The notes: generated by a model from the sequence alone, not told the origin. Positions 35,515-45,600 are shown, counted from the first letter of the stretch. The stretch: DNA of 64,000 nucleotides from Variovorax boronicumulans (GCF_007677875.1 NZ_VEDO01000005.1:286073-350072); one strand, 5' to 3'. Made by a program: numbers and translations.

Positions 35515-36477
35515 TCAGCGCAGCCGCGGCGCGCGCGTGACCAGCCAGATGCCGGCGCAGACCAGCACCAGCGCGATGCCATTGCGCCATTCGAAGATGC
35601 TCTCGTGGAGGAACAGCGCCGACAGCAGCGCGCCGAACACCGGCACCATGAAGTTGAAGGCCGTGATCAGGCTCACGCGGTTGTGCTTGAGCAACAGGCT
35701 CCAGAGCGAGACCGCGAGCGAGGACAGCAGCACCATGTAGGCCAGGAGCGCGGTCGATGCCGGCGTGAAGCGCGTGAGCGCACCGCCCAGCGCGTAGCCC
35801 AGCGCCAGCAGCGCTGCGCCGCCGATGGCCAGTTGCCAGCCCGTCATGACGATGGGGTCCACGCCCTGCGAGACGCGCTTGCCGTAAATGCTGGCGCCCG
35901 CCAGCACGGCCGCCGCGATCACGACGAAGCCCTCGCCCAACAGCGCGAAATCCAGCGCCAGCAGGCCGCCCAGGCCGGCGCCAAGGTTGACCACCATCAC
36001 GCCCGCGAACCCCACCGCGCAGCCGACGGCCTTGCCGACGCTGAGCCTGTCGTTGGCGTAGATCCAGTGCGCCAGCAGCACGCTGAAGAAGGTACCGGTG
36101 GCGTTCATGATCGAGCTCTTGACGCCCGTGGTGTGGGCCAGGCCGATGTAGAAAAACACGTACTGCAGCGTGGTCTGCACCAGCCCCAGCAGCGCGAACT
36201 GGCCCAGCGTGCGTGCCGGCCAGCCGCCCACGCGCTTGCCGCTGGCCGCGGCCCAGGCCAGCAGCACGGCCCCGGCGAGCGCGAAGCGCCAGCCCGCGAA
36301 CACCAGCTTGGAGGCGATGTCGTCCGTGGCGATGCCGAACAGCGCGTAGCCGCCCTTGATGGCTGGATAGGAACTGCCCCAGAGCAGGCAGCAGAACGTG
36401 GCGAGCAGGAACACGGTCCTGCGGGGGGTGAGCGCGCTCGGGCGGGCCGGCGGAGCAGGGAGGGTGGAGGCCGACAT
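35515..36477 (-). CDS. EamA/DMT-family transporter (RhaT/YdcZ-like permease)
   Basis: A 320-aa inner-membrane protein of ten hydrophobic segments forming two EamA repeats. Visible are CCLLWGSSYPAIKGGYALFG near the start of repeat 1 and an ASIYGKRV... start of repeat 2, with FNFMVPVFGALLSALFLHE near the end, all typical of drug/metabolite permeases. The start at 36477 gives MSASTLPAPP; an ATG three codons upstream is equally possible. The substrate is unknown. It is upstream of the DUF4394 gene but separated by 110 bp. Confidence 0.9.
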   Translation of the reverse strand: MSASTLPAPPARPSALTPRRTVFLLATFCCLLWGSSYPAIKGGYALFGIATDDIASKLVFAGWRFALAGAVLLAWAAASGKRVGGWPARTLGQFALLGLVQTTLQYVFFYIGLAHTTGVKSSIMNATGTFFSVLLAHWIYANDRLSVGKAVGCAVGFAGVMVVNLGAGLGGLLALDFALLGEGFVVIAAAVLAGASIYGKRVSQGVDPIVMTGWQLAIGGAALLALGYALGGALTRFTPASTALLAYMVLLSSLAVSLWSLLLKHNRVSLITAFNFMVPVFGALLSALFLHESIFEWRNGIALVLVCAGIWLVTRAPRLR

Positions 36478-36642
36478 GGGTCGCATGAATGAACCAAAGC
36501 GGTGCATTGTGCCGTGTTGTACGACAACCTGCCGGCGCCACACCTGTCAATCGTGGCCCCTGTGGTGGCAGCCAGGCGGGGTTGTGCGATGACCTGAACG
36601 TGTCACGGCGCGGTCAGGCCGGCTTTGGCATGATGGCGCCCC

Positions 36643-36996
36643 ATGTCTGCCCATGCCTCCGATGCCCGCCCCGCAGGGCGCCTGGTTTACTGCCTGTGTG
36701 CCGAGTGGTGCGGCGTCTGCCGCGAGTGGCGCGCCCGCTTCGACGCGCTGGCTGCCGCCCATCCGCATGACCGGTTCGTCTGGGTCGACGTGGACGCGCA
36801 GGAAGCCGTGCTCGACATCCTGGACATCGAGACCTTCCCGGTGCTGCTGATCGCCGACGGCGCCACGCCGCTGTTCTGCGGCCCCGTGCAGCCCCAGCTG
36901 CCCGTGGTCGAGCGGCTGCTGCAGGGCTTGCAGCAGCCCGCGGCTGGCGTCGATCCCGCGGCGCGGCCACTGCTCGACCTGCTGCAGGCGTCCTGA
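36643..36996 (+). CDS. Thioredoxin-family protein
   Basis: A 117-aa thioredoxin fold. AEWCGVCREWRARFDALA holds the redox pair Cys23-Gly-Val-Cys26, and IETFPVLLIADG holds the cis-proline loop. It lacks a signal peptide, so it should be cytoplasmic. The C-G-V-C active site differs from the C-G-P-C of housekeeping thioredoxin and has no proline between the cysteines, so its redox potential is likely different. It is 27 bp before the dioxygenase gene and probably co-transcribed. Confidence 0.88.
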   Translation: MSAHASDARPAGRLVYCLCAEWCGVCREWRARFDALAAAHPHDRFVWVDVDAQEAVLDILDIETFPVLLIADGATPLFCGPVQPQLPVVERLLQGLQQPAAGVDPAARPLLDLLQAS

Positions 36997-37023
36997 ATCC
37001 TCTTTGCTCCCGGTGCCGATGCC

Positions 37024-37857
37024 ATGACGCTTTCCACGCCCTCCCGCCTGCCCACCTACTTCATCTCCCACGGCGGCGGCCCCTGGCCCTGGATGAAGGC
37101 CGAGATGGGCGACACCTACGCCAGGCTCGAGGCCGCGCTGGCCGACATGCCGCGCCAGCTCGGCCGCAAGCCCGCTGCCGTGCTGATGGTTTCTGCCCAC
37201 TGGGAGGCGCCGGCCTTCACGGTGCAGGCCGCGGCCCGGCCCGGGATGATTTACGACTACGGCGGCTTTCCGGCGCACACCTACCAGGTGCATTACCGCT
37301 CGCCGGGCGCGCCTGCCATCGCGGCGCGCGTGCAGGCGCTGGTGCAGGCGGCTGGCCTGCCGTCGGCCGTGGACGCCGAGCGCGGCTACGACCACGGCAT
37401 GTTCTCGCCCATGCAGGCAATCTATCCGCAGGCCGACGTGCCGGTGCTGCAGCTGTCGCTCAAGCGCGGCCTGGACCCGGCCGAGCATCTGGCCCTGGGC
37501 CGGGCGCTGGCGCCGCTGCGCGACGAGGACGTGCTGATCGTGGGCAGCGGCCTGAGCTACCACAACCTGCGCGCTTTCGGCCCGCAGGCCGCAGCGCCGT
37601 CCAAGGCCTTCGACGACTGGCTGGGCCAGGCCCTGGCCAGCGCGCCCGCGCAGCGCAGCCAGGCCCTGGTGGACTGGGAGCAGGCCCCGGCCGCGCGCAT
37701 CGCGCACCCGCGCGAGGAGCACCTGATCCCGCTCATGGTGGCGATCGGCGCGGCCGAAGGCGAAGAGGCCGTGCGCGTCTACCACGAGGGCGCCTTTATG
37801 GGCGGGCTCTCGGTGTCGAGCTACCGGTTCGGCGCGGCGGTCGGCGACGCCGCCTGA
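37024..37857 (+). CDS. DODA-type extradiol ring-opening dioxygenase (YgiD/LigB family)
   Basis: A 277-aa class III extradiol dioxygenase, cytoplasmic. Family metal-site and acid-base histidines are visible: His16 in YFISHGGGP, His59 in VLMVSAHWE, His124 in GYDHGMFSPM and the late IAHPREEHLIPLMVA. YgiD/DODA relatives open catecholic rings such as L-DOPA. The substrate cannot be told. Its last 37 bp overlap the convergent SolA-like gene. Confidence 0.92.
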   Translation: MTLSTPSRLPTYFISHGGGPWPWMKAEMGDTYARLEAALADMPRQLGRKPAAVLMVSAHWEAPAFTVQAAARPGMIYDYGGFPAHTYQVHYRSPGAPAIAARVQALVQAAGLPSAVDAERGYDHGMFSPMQAIYPQADVPVLQLSLKRGLDPAEHLALGRALAPLRDEDVLIVGSGLSYHNLRAFGPQAAAPSKAFDDWLGQALASAPAQRSQALVDWEQAPAARIAHPREEHLIPLMVAIGAAEGEEAVRVYHEGAFMGGLSVSSYRFGAAVGDAA

Positions 37858-39062
37858 GCCATCGGCGCCGTGCGCCGCTGGAATGAAGCCAGCAGCGCGC
37901 CCGTGCCCACGTCCAGCAGCTTGAGCGCGATGGCCTCGCCCAGCCCGGCCGAGTGCTTGAAGCCGTGGCCCGAGCAGGCCGAGGCCACCCAGATGGGCAG
38001 GTCGCCTGCGAGCCGGTCGACCACGAAGTCGCGGTCGCGCGTCACCGTGTACATGCAGGCACGCGATCGCAGCGCCTGCGGCCCGGCCTGCGCAAAGCGG
38101 CCGGCGACGCGGCTGGCGTGCATGGCGGCCGCCTCCTCCGCGCCGACCTCGCGCTGCAGCGCCTCGGGCGTGGTCGATGCAAGGTATTGCTCGGTCGCCA
38201 CCTTGAGTGCCGGCTGCTGAGGATCGAGCGAGGGGAAACCGTAGAAGTAGTCCTCCTCGGCCTCCCCGTACATCCAGATGAACACCGGAAAGCGCCCCGG
38301 CGCGAAGGCCGGCGCCGCCTGGGGTGGCAGCGCGAACCAGTGCATGGTCTGGCGGTACACGGCGAAGGCCTCGGCCCAGTCCTGTTGCCCCAGTCCGCGC
38401 AGCAGGCCGGGCAACCAGGCCCCGGCCGCCAGCACGACCTGGCGCGCGCGGTGCCGGCCCTGGTCGGTCACCAGCGTCACGCTGCCGTCACCGTGCGGCT
38501 CCAGCGCGAGCACGGTTTCGCCGCTGCGCAGCTGGGCACCGGCCGCGCGCGCCACGGCCAGCTGGGCGCGGATGGCCTGCTCGGGCCGCACCACGCCCGC
38601 CTCGGGTTCCCAGTAGCCGATCTCGTCGCCACGCAGCGCGAACGGCGGGAAGCGGCGCCGGATCTCGCGCGCGTCCAGCAGTTCGTGCGCGATGCCGTGG
38701 CGCTGGGCGCTACCGATGGTGCGGTGCAGGAAGTCGGGCTTGCCATGGTGCACGCGGCGGCTGCGCTCGCTGCCCAGCACCAGGCCGCCGGTGGCCTCGT
38801 ACAGCGGCACGCCGGTCTGGCGCTCCAGTTCCCGCCAGATCGCGTGCGAGCGTCGCACCAGGGGCACGTAGGCGTCGCCCTCGCCGATGGCCAGCCGCGT
38901 GATGCGCGACTCGCCGTGCGAGGACCCCAGGTCGTGCGGCGGCGCATGCCGGTCCAGCCCCAGCACCCTGGCGCCGCGCTGGGCCAGTGGGCGCACGATG
39001 GCGCTGCCCAGTGCGCCCAGGCCGACCACGGCCACGTCATGGGATCCGTCGGCAACGGCCAT
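37821..39062 (-). CDS. N-methyl-tryptophan oxidase / sarcosine oxidase-family flavoenzyme
   Basis: A 413-aa FAD enzyme of the monomeric sarcosine oxidase group. The dinucleotide motif VVGLGALGSA is at residues 10-20, then SHGESRITRLA, and a C-terminal SRACMYTVTRDRDFVVD. The Cys near residue 335 in that block is the covalent FAD-attachment site of MSOX/SolA. WVASACSGHGFKHSAGLGEAIA is the closing FAD motif. It oxidatively demethylates N-methyl amino acids in relatives. The extra C-terminal 25 residues overlap the convergent DODA gene by 37 bp. Confidence 0.92.
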   Translation of the reverse strand: MAVADGSHDVAVVGLGALGSAIVRPLAQRGARVLGLDRHAPPHDLGSSHGESRITRLAIGEGDAYVPLVRRSHAIWRELERQTGVPLYEATGGLVLGSERSRRVHHGKPDFLHRTIGSAQRHGIAHELLDAREIRRRFPPFALRGDEIGYWEPEAGVVRPEQAIRAQLAVARAAGAQLRSGETVLALEPHGDGSVTLVTDQGRHRARQVVLAAGAWLPGLLRGLGQQDWAEAFAVYRQTMHWFALPPQAAPAFAPGRFPVFIWMYGEAEEDYFYGFPSLDPQQPALKVATEQYLASTTPEALQREVGAEEAAAMHASRVAGRFAQAGPQALRSRACMYTVTRDRDFVVDRLAGDLPIWVASACSGHGFKHSAGLGEAIALKLLDVGTGALLASFQRRTAPMAQAASPTAAPNR

Positions 39063-39304
39063 GGCGTCAGAGCAGGGTCATGTCCAGCAACGCGTCCACG
39101 CACTGGACGGGTCTGGGGCCGGGACGCCGAGCTTGGCGGCGCCAGCGGCGCAGAGCAAGAGGCATGGGGCGGTCCGTGGTGGTGACGCAGCCGAGCGTAG
39201 GGCAGGATGCGCGACCGGCGCCACGAAGAACTTCGCATGTGCATATGCGCGCGCCGCGGCTACAGTCGGCGCGTCGCCGCCAGGCTTCCTTGGGAGCTCC
39301 CGCC

Positions 39305-39946
39305 ATGCAGGATGTCGCCGCACTGGTTTCCGCCCTCGCAACACTGGCCTGGCCGCTGGTGGCGGTGTTCCTGCTGGTCTGGCTGCGCGGCCCGGTCGGC
39401 GACCTGATAGCCTCGGCCAAGCAGCGCAGGTTCAAGATCGTGCTGGCGGGCAACGAGCTCAGCATGGAGGAGGCGGCCCAGCAGCAGAGCCAGGTGGTGC
39501 TGGACTTGCAGGCCAAGCTCGCGGAGCTGGAAAAGCGGCTCGGCCCGCCGCCCGAGGCCGCGGCCGCGCCGATGGCCGCGCGCGCGGTGCCCGTGGCGCG
39601 CGGGCAGCGCGTGCTGTGGGTGGACGACATCCCGCGCAACAACAGCTATCTGATCGCCGCGCTGCAGGAGCGCGGCGTGGAGGTGGACACGGCGCTGAGC
39701 ACCGACGAAGGCCTGGCGAAGTTCGCGGCGCAGCGCTACGACGTGGTCGTCACCGACATGGGCCGGGCCGAGGGCCGCACGGCCGGCATCGACCTCGTGC
39801 GCCGGTTGCGCGCGCAGGGCACCCAGGTGCCGCTGTTCATCTATTGCAGCGTGGATTCCGCACAGCGCTGGCGCGACGAGGCGCTGCAGGCCGGTGCCAC
39901 CGACATCACGGCCTCGGGCACCAGCCTGCTGGGCGTGCTGCCCTGA
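39305..39946 (+). CDS. Membrane-anchored receiver-domain protein
   Basis: A 213-aa protein of unusual design. Residues 5-27 form one hydrophobic segment (ALATLAWPLVAVFLLVWL), 50-82 a likely coiled coil (MEEAAQQQSQVVLDLQAKL), and 100-213 a receiver domain: QRVLWVDDIPRNNSYLIAAL, DVVVTDMG with Asp151 as phosphoacceptor, and FIYCSVDS. The conserved Lys after strand 5 is absent: the segment reads ATDITASGTSLL. It may be a membrane-tethered signalling switch that is not phosphorylated in the usual way. It is divergent from the SolA-like gene. Confidence 0.85.
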   Translation: MQDVAALVSALATLAWPLVAVFLLVWLRGPVGDLIASAKQRRFKIVLAGNELSMEEAAQQQSQVVLDLQAKLAELEKRLGPPPEAAAAPMAARAVPVARGQRVLWVDDIPRNNSYLIAALQERGVEVDTALSTDEGLAKFAAQRYDVVVTDMGRAEGRTAGIDLVRRLRAQGTQVPLFIYCSVDSAQRWRDEALQAGATDITASGTSLLGVLP

Positions 39947-39966
39947 CCGCGCGGCCGGTCCGGCGG

Positions 39967-40629
39967 CTACTGGATCTGCACCGCCTGCTCGCCCGGCGTC
40001 GGCAGCGCGCGCGGCAGTGCGGCGGCAAAGCGGATCGCCCAGTGCCCTTGGCTGCCATGCAGCGCGTAGCTGCAGCAGTTGGGCATGGGCAGGCCGAGCT
40101 GGAAGGCGCGGAAGGCCTGCATGGCGCGCGTGCTGTCCACCGGAAAGCCCATGCAGCGCCAGACCAGCATCGCCAGCCACATGCCGTGGCCGAACACCAC
40201 GCTGCGGTCGGGCAGGGCCTCGAGCCGCGCGCGCACCTGGTCCACGCGGCCGGCGAAGGCCAGGAAACTCTCGGCCCCCGGGCCCGTGCAGTGCGCGGGC
40301 TCCGCACGCGCCCAGTAGGCGTCGATGAGCGGCTTGCGTTCCAGGTTGGTGGTGCCGGCCACCTCGTCGGGCGGCAGCGTCACGAACTCGTGCAGGTTCG
40401 CGATGGTCTCGATCGGCAGCTGCCAACGCGCGGCGCAGGGTGCGGCCGTGTGCTGCGCGCGCCGGTAGGAGGAGCTGAAGACCTGGGCCGGCCGCCAGTC
40501 CATGCTGCGGGCCCAGTGCGCGGCCTGGGCGATGCCGGTAGCGGTGAGCGGAATCAGGGCCGGGTCGCCGCTGGGCAGGCCCGCATTGGCCTCGCTCTCG
40601 CCATGGCGCACCAGGGTGATGGTCTTCAT
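39967..40629 (-). CDS. Histidine phosphatase (phosphoglycerate-mutase-like) family protein
   Basis: A 220-aa phosphatase of branch 1. The phospho-accepting motif is at the very start (ITLVRHGESEAN, His9), then SSSYRRAQHTA, and the second catalytic His in SVVFGHGMWLAML. The start at 40629 places RHG at the canonical position. Its start overlaps the stop of arsC by 4 bp. It is convergent with the membrane receiver gene across 20 bp. Substrate unknown. Confidence 0.92.
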   Translation of the reverse strand: MKTITLVRHGESEANAGLPSGDPALIPLTATGIAQAAHWARSMDWRPAQVFSSSYRRAQHTAAPCAARWQLPIETIANLHEFVTLPPDEVAGTTNLERKPLIDAYWARAEPAHCTGPGAESFLAFAGRVDQVRARLEALPDRSVVFGHGMWLAMLVWRCMGFPVDSTRAMQAFRAFQLGLPMPNCCSYALHGSQGHWAIRFAAALPRALPTPGEQAVQIQ

Positions 40630-40976
40630 GCGATGAGGTCCAGCACCAGCTCGCCCGGCCGGCACAGCCGCGTGCCGCGCGGCGTCTCGACGATGGGGCG
40701 GTTCATGAGCACGGGGTGCTGCACCATCTGCGCGATCAGCTGCGCGTCGGTCCACTTCGCATCGTCCAGGCCCAGCTCGGCGTAGAGCGCCTCCTTGCTG
40801 CGCAGCAGTTCGCGCGGCGTGATGCCCATGGCGGCGATGAGGCCGGTCAGGCGTTCGACGCTGGGCGGGGTTCGCAGGTACTCGACGACCTCGGGTTCGA
40901 CGCCGCGCTCGCGCAGCAGGGCGAGCGCGCTGCGCGAGTTGCGGCAGGCGGGGTTGTGGAAGATGGTGGCGTGCAT
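40626..40976 (-). CDS. arsC: Arsenate reductase, ArsC (glutaredoxin-type) family
   Basis: A 116-aa thioredoxin-like ArsC. The catalytic Cys11 lies in IFHNPACRNSRSALALL, followed by YLRTPPSVERLTGLIAAMG, LLRSKEALYAELGL and VLMNRPIVETPRG, all standard in glutaredoxin-dependent arsenate reductases. The start at 40976 fits the family; a longer start at 41000 adds eight residues. There is no ars operon around it, so it may act on arsenate or be one of the Spx/YfgD-like relatives. It overlaps the phosphatase gene by 4 bp. Confidence 0.85.
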   Translation of the reverse strand: MHATIFHNPACRNSRSALALLRERGVEPEVVEYLRTPPSVERLTGLIAAMGITPRELLRSKEALYAELGLDDAKWTDAQLIAQMVQHPVLMNRPIVETPRGTRLCRPGELVLDLIA

Positions 40977-41001
40977 GGGGCGATGATCCCCGATTTGCAT
41001 C

Positions 41002-42666
41002 TCACCCCTTCAGCAGCGGCCCCAGCACCCGGTAGGGCTTGGGGAACCAGGCCCAGCGTTCGCCCAGCCAGACCAGGCCGTCGTAGGCCATGCCGGCGTC
41101 GCGGCCGGGCGCGATGACCTTCCAGGCGAGCCAGACGCGCTGCGGCTGCAGCAGCGGCGCCAGTGCGCGGTAGCCGCCAGGGAAGGGGCGCGACAGCAGG
41201 TTCTCGTCGGCCAGCATGCCGGCCGGCGCCGCATGGCAGCGGATGCGCGCACCGGCTGGCGCGCGGGCCGGGTGTGGCGGTTGGGCGTCCCAGACGGCGT
41301 CGAAGGCCTGTCGCGCGGCCTGCGCCGCGTCGGGCTGGAACACGGCCGCGTAGTCCTCGGGCCGGGGCCGCAGCGACGCGGCCAGGGCCGCGCCCTGCGC
41401 GCCTCCCAGGGCCTGCAGCAGCGGCAGCACATCCTCGCAGATCAGCGCGGCGGCGGCCAGCGTCTGGGCCTGCGCCTGATCGGGCGGCGCGGCAGCGGCT
41501 TGGGCGCCGATGTGGCGGGCCAGCGCCTGCCGCAGCGCCGCGGCCTCGCCTGCGCCCTGCACGGCATCGCGGTGCAGGAGGCCCTTCAGCGCCGCCGCGT
41601 CCAGCGCCAGCGGCCAGGGCGGCGGCACCGGGGCATCGGGCAGCGCGAAGCCGATGCGGCTGGGCGGCAGGCCGGGCGCGCCCTGGGCTTGGTAGAGCGC
41701 CTGCAGCACACCATCGCGCTCGCCCACCACATGCTGGCGCCCCGCGCGCGGAAAGCCCTGCAGGTCCAGGAACCAGTGCGGCTCGCCGTCGTGCAGGATG
41801 CGGCGCGGCGCGAAGCGGTAGACCAGGGCCGCATCGCGCGCCGGGAGCACGGGCGGCAGCAGCGGCGCCAGCGCGGCGGGCGGGCCGGCCAGCGCGCGCC
41901 CCGTGCGCTGCGCCCAGGCGCTGAGGCCACCCGCCTCGAAGGCCAGCAGGCCCAGCGCCTCGCCCCGGCCCGGGCCATCGTCGTGGTAGCGCGCATGCGC
42001 CTGCAGCGCCTGCGCCAGCGCGTCGCCGGCCTGCGCATGGCCCTGGGCCAGCGCCAGCGCCAGCTGCAGCACCGGGCGCCGCAGTTCGGCCACGGACGCG
42101 GCATCGGCGATCGCGGGCGGGGGGTGCAGCGCCTGCAGTGCCGCCTGCAGCAGCGCCGCGGCTGCGGCGTCGCCGCGGTACAGCGCGGCCAGGCCCACGC
42201 AGTACGGCGTCCAGAACGGATCGGCCGTGCCAGTGTCTTCCTGGCATGCGGCCACGGCGGCGGGATGGGTCAACACCTCCAGCGCCAGGCCGTCGCCGGC
42301 GCTGCTGGCCATCGCCACGGCCAGCGCCCAGCGCGGGCCGCTCAGGGCGGCCCGGCCGCCGGCGCGGAACACGCGCGTGCGGCCATCGTCCAGCACCAGC
42401 TCGGCCTGGCCCTCGCGGCGCGCGGCGCACAGCGCGGCGGCGGCGCCACAGGCCGCGCCTTCGCGCAGGGCCGCGGCCAGTGCCGGCCCGGCGTGCGCAT
42501 CGAGCGAGGCCAGCCCGGCGCGCTCGGCCGCGACCACCAGCAGCTGCGCCGCATCGTCGTCGTAGTGCGCGGCCAGCACGGTCTCGCGCAGGGCCAGGTT
42601 GTTGGCGAGGGCCTGGGCATGGGCATGCCACAGGGCGGGGTCGCGTGGGTCGGATGCGGTGGTCAC
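41002..42666 (-). CDS. Putative immunity/partner protein of the giant effector (Imm49-like region)
   Basis: A 554-aa cytoplasmic protein of unknown function. It starts with GTG and overlaps the stop of the 2836-aa gene by four bases. Residues 1-230 are Ala/Leu-rich helices with YCVGLAALYRGDAAAAALLQAAL, which resembles the repeat-like helices of Imm49 immunity proteins. The last 120 residues form a separate conserved-looking block (FPGGYRALAPLLQPQRVWLAWKVI, DAGMAYDGLVWLGERWAWFPKPYRVL). The position, tight coupling and soluble helical build fit an immunity or chaperone role for the nuclease effector. The family call is tentative. Confidence 0.5.
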   Translation of the reverse strand: MTTASDPRDPALWHAHAQALANNLALRETVLAAHYDDDAAQLLVVAAERAGLASLDAHAGPALAAALREGAACGAAAALCAARREGQAELVLDDGRTRVFRAGGRAALSGPRWALAVAMASSAGDGLALEVLTHPAAVAACQEDTGTADPFWTPYCVGLAALYRGDAAAAALLQAALQALHPPPAIADAASVAELRRPVLQLALALAQGHAQAGDALAQALQAHARYHDDGPGRGEALGLLAFEAGGLSAWAQRTGRALAGPPAALAPLLPPVLPARDAALVYRFAPRRILHDGEPHWFLDLQGFPRAGRQHVVGERDGVLQALYQAQGAPGLPPSRIGFALPDAPVPPPWPLALDAAALKGLLHRDAVQGAGEAAALRQALARHIGAQAAAAPPDQAQAQTLAAAALICEDVLPLLQALGGAQGAALAASLRPRPEDYAAVFQPDAAQAARQAFDAVWDAQPPHPARAPAGARIRCHAAPAGMLADENLLSRPFPGGYRALAPLLQPQRVWLAWKVIAPGRDAGMAYDGLVWLGERWAWFPKPYRVLGPLLKG

Positions 42667-45600
42667 GGTGCGGTGGCGGTCATGGTGGTGGTGCGGCCGG
42701 TGGTCAGGTCGAACTTCTGCGCTTCCAGGGGCGTGGGCCGGCCGCTCGCGTCCAGCGGCTGGCGCACCACGTAGTAGTCCACCTGCGGCGGGTCGGCCCG
42801 CACGGCGGCCAGGATGCGCGCGCCCAGTGCTTGCACGTCCGCTGGGCAGGTCGGCCGCATCATGTCACGCGCCAGGCTCTCCAGGTATTCCGGCGTGCCC
42901 TGCTCGGCGCGGCGGCCATCGGCCGTGCGGCGAAAGCCCAGGTCGGCCTGCGGCCCTTTGGCCTCGACGACGACCAGCCGCCCGTCCGGCCCGTGGAAGG
43001 CCAGGTCGGGCACGCCCGCGCCCGTGCGCGAGCAGGGCAGCGGCTGGCCCAGGCCCAGCGTGTCGGTGGCGAAGCGGCTGGCGGCGGCCTCGCCCAGCGC
43101 CTCGCCGCTGTCGCGGATGGTGAGCATGGCCGCGCTGAGTTCGGTGGCCAGCTGCTCCGGCGTGCGGCCGCTCGGTGGCGGCCGGCCGCCCAGTTCGGCC
43201 AGGATGTCGTCGCGCGCACGCATCGCGTCCACCTGCTGGCGGGCATGGGCCTCCTGCGTGGGGTTGTCGCGCAGGCTCAGGCCGGCGGTCGGCCAGTCGG
43301 TGGCCACCGCGCGCACCGCGCCAATGGAGATGCCGCGCACGCCGCCGCCCGCGGTCACGAAGGCGCCGCCGGCCCACAGCGTGAAGAGCCGCTGCTGCAG
43401 TGCCGGGTCGGCGCGGTCCAGAGAGGTGTGGGCCGCCAGGTAGCGGGCCTGGAACAGCGCGAAGTCCTGGTAGTTCACGTGGTCGCCGAAGCGCTGCGCG
43501 GCCAGCTCGCGCGCCAGCGGATCGGGCGCCGCACGCAGGTCGCGCACGATCTCGCGCTCGATCGCGCTGCCCTTGGCACGGGCCTCGTCGATCGCGCGGT
43601 CCAGCAGCGCGCGGGCCGCCGGATCGGGCAACTGGTCGCGTGCCCGGGCGATGGCGTCGTGGTCCACCGTGCGGCCGCCGTTGCGCACCAGGCCTTCCTC
43701 GACCACGCGGCGCGCGGCCAGCGCCAGCTGCCGCTGGTCGCCGCGGCCCAGCGTCTGCTGGTGGGCGGCCTGGCGTGCCAGCACGAACACATCGTCCAGG
43801 CTGCCCGTCAACGGCTCCAGCATGGGGTTGGTGCGCGCGGCCTCCACCATCTCGCCCAGCAGGCGGCGGCCGGCCGAGGTGGGCTCCAGCGCCGACAGGG
43901 CCAGCGCACGCCGTGCGTCGGCCGCCTCGCCGCCATGCACCAGGCCCAGGTGCGCCACAAGGCGCCCCGCCTCGTCCTGCAGCAGGGCCAGGGCGCGCGT
44001 GTCGCCCTGGCCGCGGGCGGTCTCGATCGCGCGGGCCAGGTGCTCGATCTCGCCCACGCGGCCCCGGTCGTGGCGCGACAGCTGGGCGTTGGCGTCCGGC
44101 GGCGGATTCGGCCGCACGCCGGGGCGCAGCGCGTCGTTGCGCTGGTGGCGCGCGAAGCGTAGCTCGTTCAGCTCGTGCGCCAGCGCCCGCTGGATCTGTG
44201 CGGCCGAGGCGTGCTCGGACACGGTGATCTCCACGCGGTCGCCGTTGCGCCGGTAGGTGGCCACCGGGCGCAGGCCATCGGCGTTGGCCTCCACCGGGCC
44301 CACGCGCACGCGCACCTGCAGCTCGCCGCCGTCGTGCTGCGGCACCAGCAGCACGCCGGGATCGTTGCGGGTCGGCCGCACCGTGCCGTGGAACTGGCCG
44401 TCGGGCCCGATCAGCCGTTGCAGCGCGGCGCCGGTTTCGGCCTCGGCCAGCCCCGTCCCGCCGCGCCGCACCACGAAGCCGGTGCCGCCCTGGAATTCGC
44501 TGCCCGGGATGGCGGCGGCCGTGGTGGAGTGGCCACTCTCGTCGGTGTGGCCCGGCGCGGGCCGCGGGCCGGTGCCGGGCGGCGGCGTGGCGGGGCCGGC
44601 GCCGCCGTCGGCCGGCGGGTAGCCGCCACCGGGTGCGCCGAGTTCGTGCACGCGGCCGCTGCCCGGCACGATGGCGCGGCCCAGCTCGCCGATCAGGCCG
44701 GCCGGAATCTCCATCTGGTCGTCGGCGAAGCGCACGTCGACCAGGCGTGGCTGGCCGTGCAGGTCGGCTGTGCCGTGCTCGGGGATGGCGGCCGAGCGCA
44801 GCGCGCGCACCCAGCCTTCGTCCACTTCGAAGGCGATGATGCGGGCCCGGCCCTCGCTGTTCTGCATCACGAATTCCACCGCGCGCTCGAACGAGCCGAA
44901 GTTCAGGTGCGCCGAGGCGCCGCCTTCGATGGTGACGTTGCCGTCGGCGTCCACATGCACCAGGCTGCGGCTGCGTTCGCTCTCCACGCGCAACACCATG
45001 CGGCCGCCGCCTTCGCCCTCCAGCAGCGGGCGCACCAGGCGCTGCAGCAGCGCGGGGTCGCGCTCCACGTCGGACAGCGGCACGCGCACCAGGCCGGGCT
45101 GCTCGCTGACCATGCCGGCGAACAGCGCGTCCACGTCCCCGGGGCCGGGCAGGTCGGCCGTGGCCGAGCGGCGCCCGCTCGCGAACTCGGCCGCCTCGGC
45201 GCGCAGGCCGGTGGCGCGCGCCTCCAGGCCCACGGCCTGGTCCAGCAGCCGGTCGGCCTCGGCGCGCAGCGCGGCGGCGCGGCGCGGGTTGTGGCTGTCG
45301 GCCAGCGCGGCGGCGGCCTCGCGCGCGATGGCGGTGTCCAGCAGCGCATTGGCATGCTGCATCAGGCCGTCGGCCTGTTCGTGCAGCGCGCCCGCGCGCT
45401 GGCGCTGGGCCAGCGTGGCATGGTCGGCCGGCGGCGGGCGCACGTCGGCACCGGGCTGCCCGGCGCCGATGCGCAGGGCCGGGCCGGCCTGGGCGGCGTC
45501 GATGGCGGCATCGACCTCGGCGCTGCGCAGGCCGGGCAGCAGGCGGTTGCCGTCACCGTCCGGTGCGGCGGGGGCGGGGTGCGGGCCGGGCGTGGGGCCG

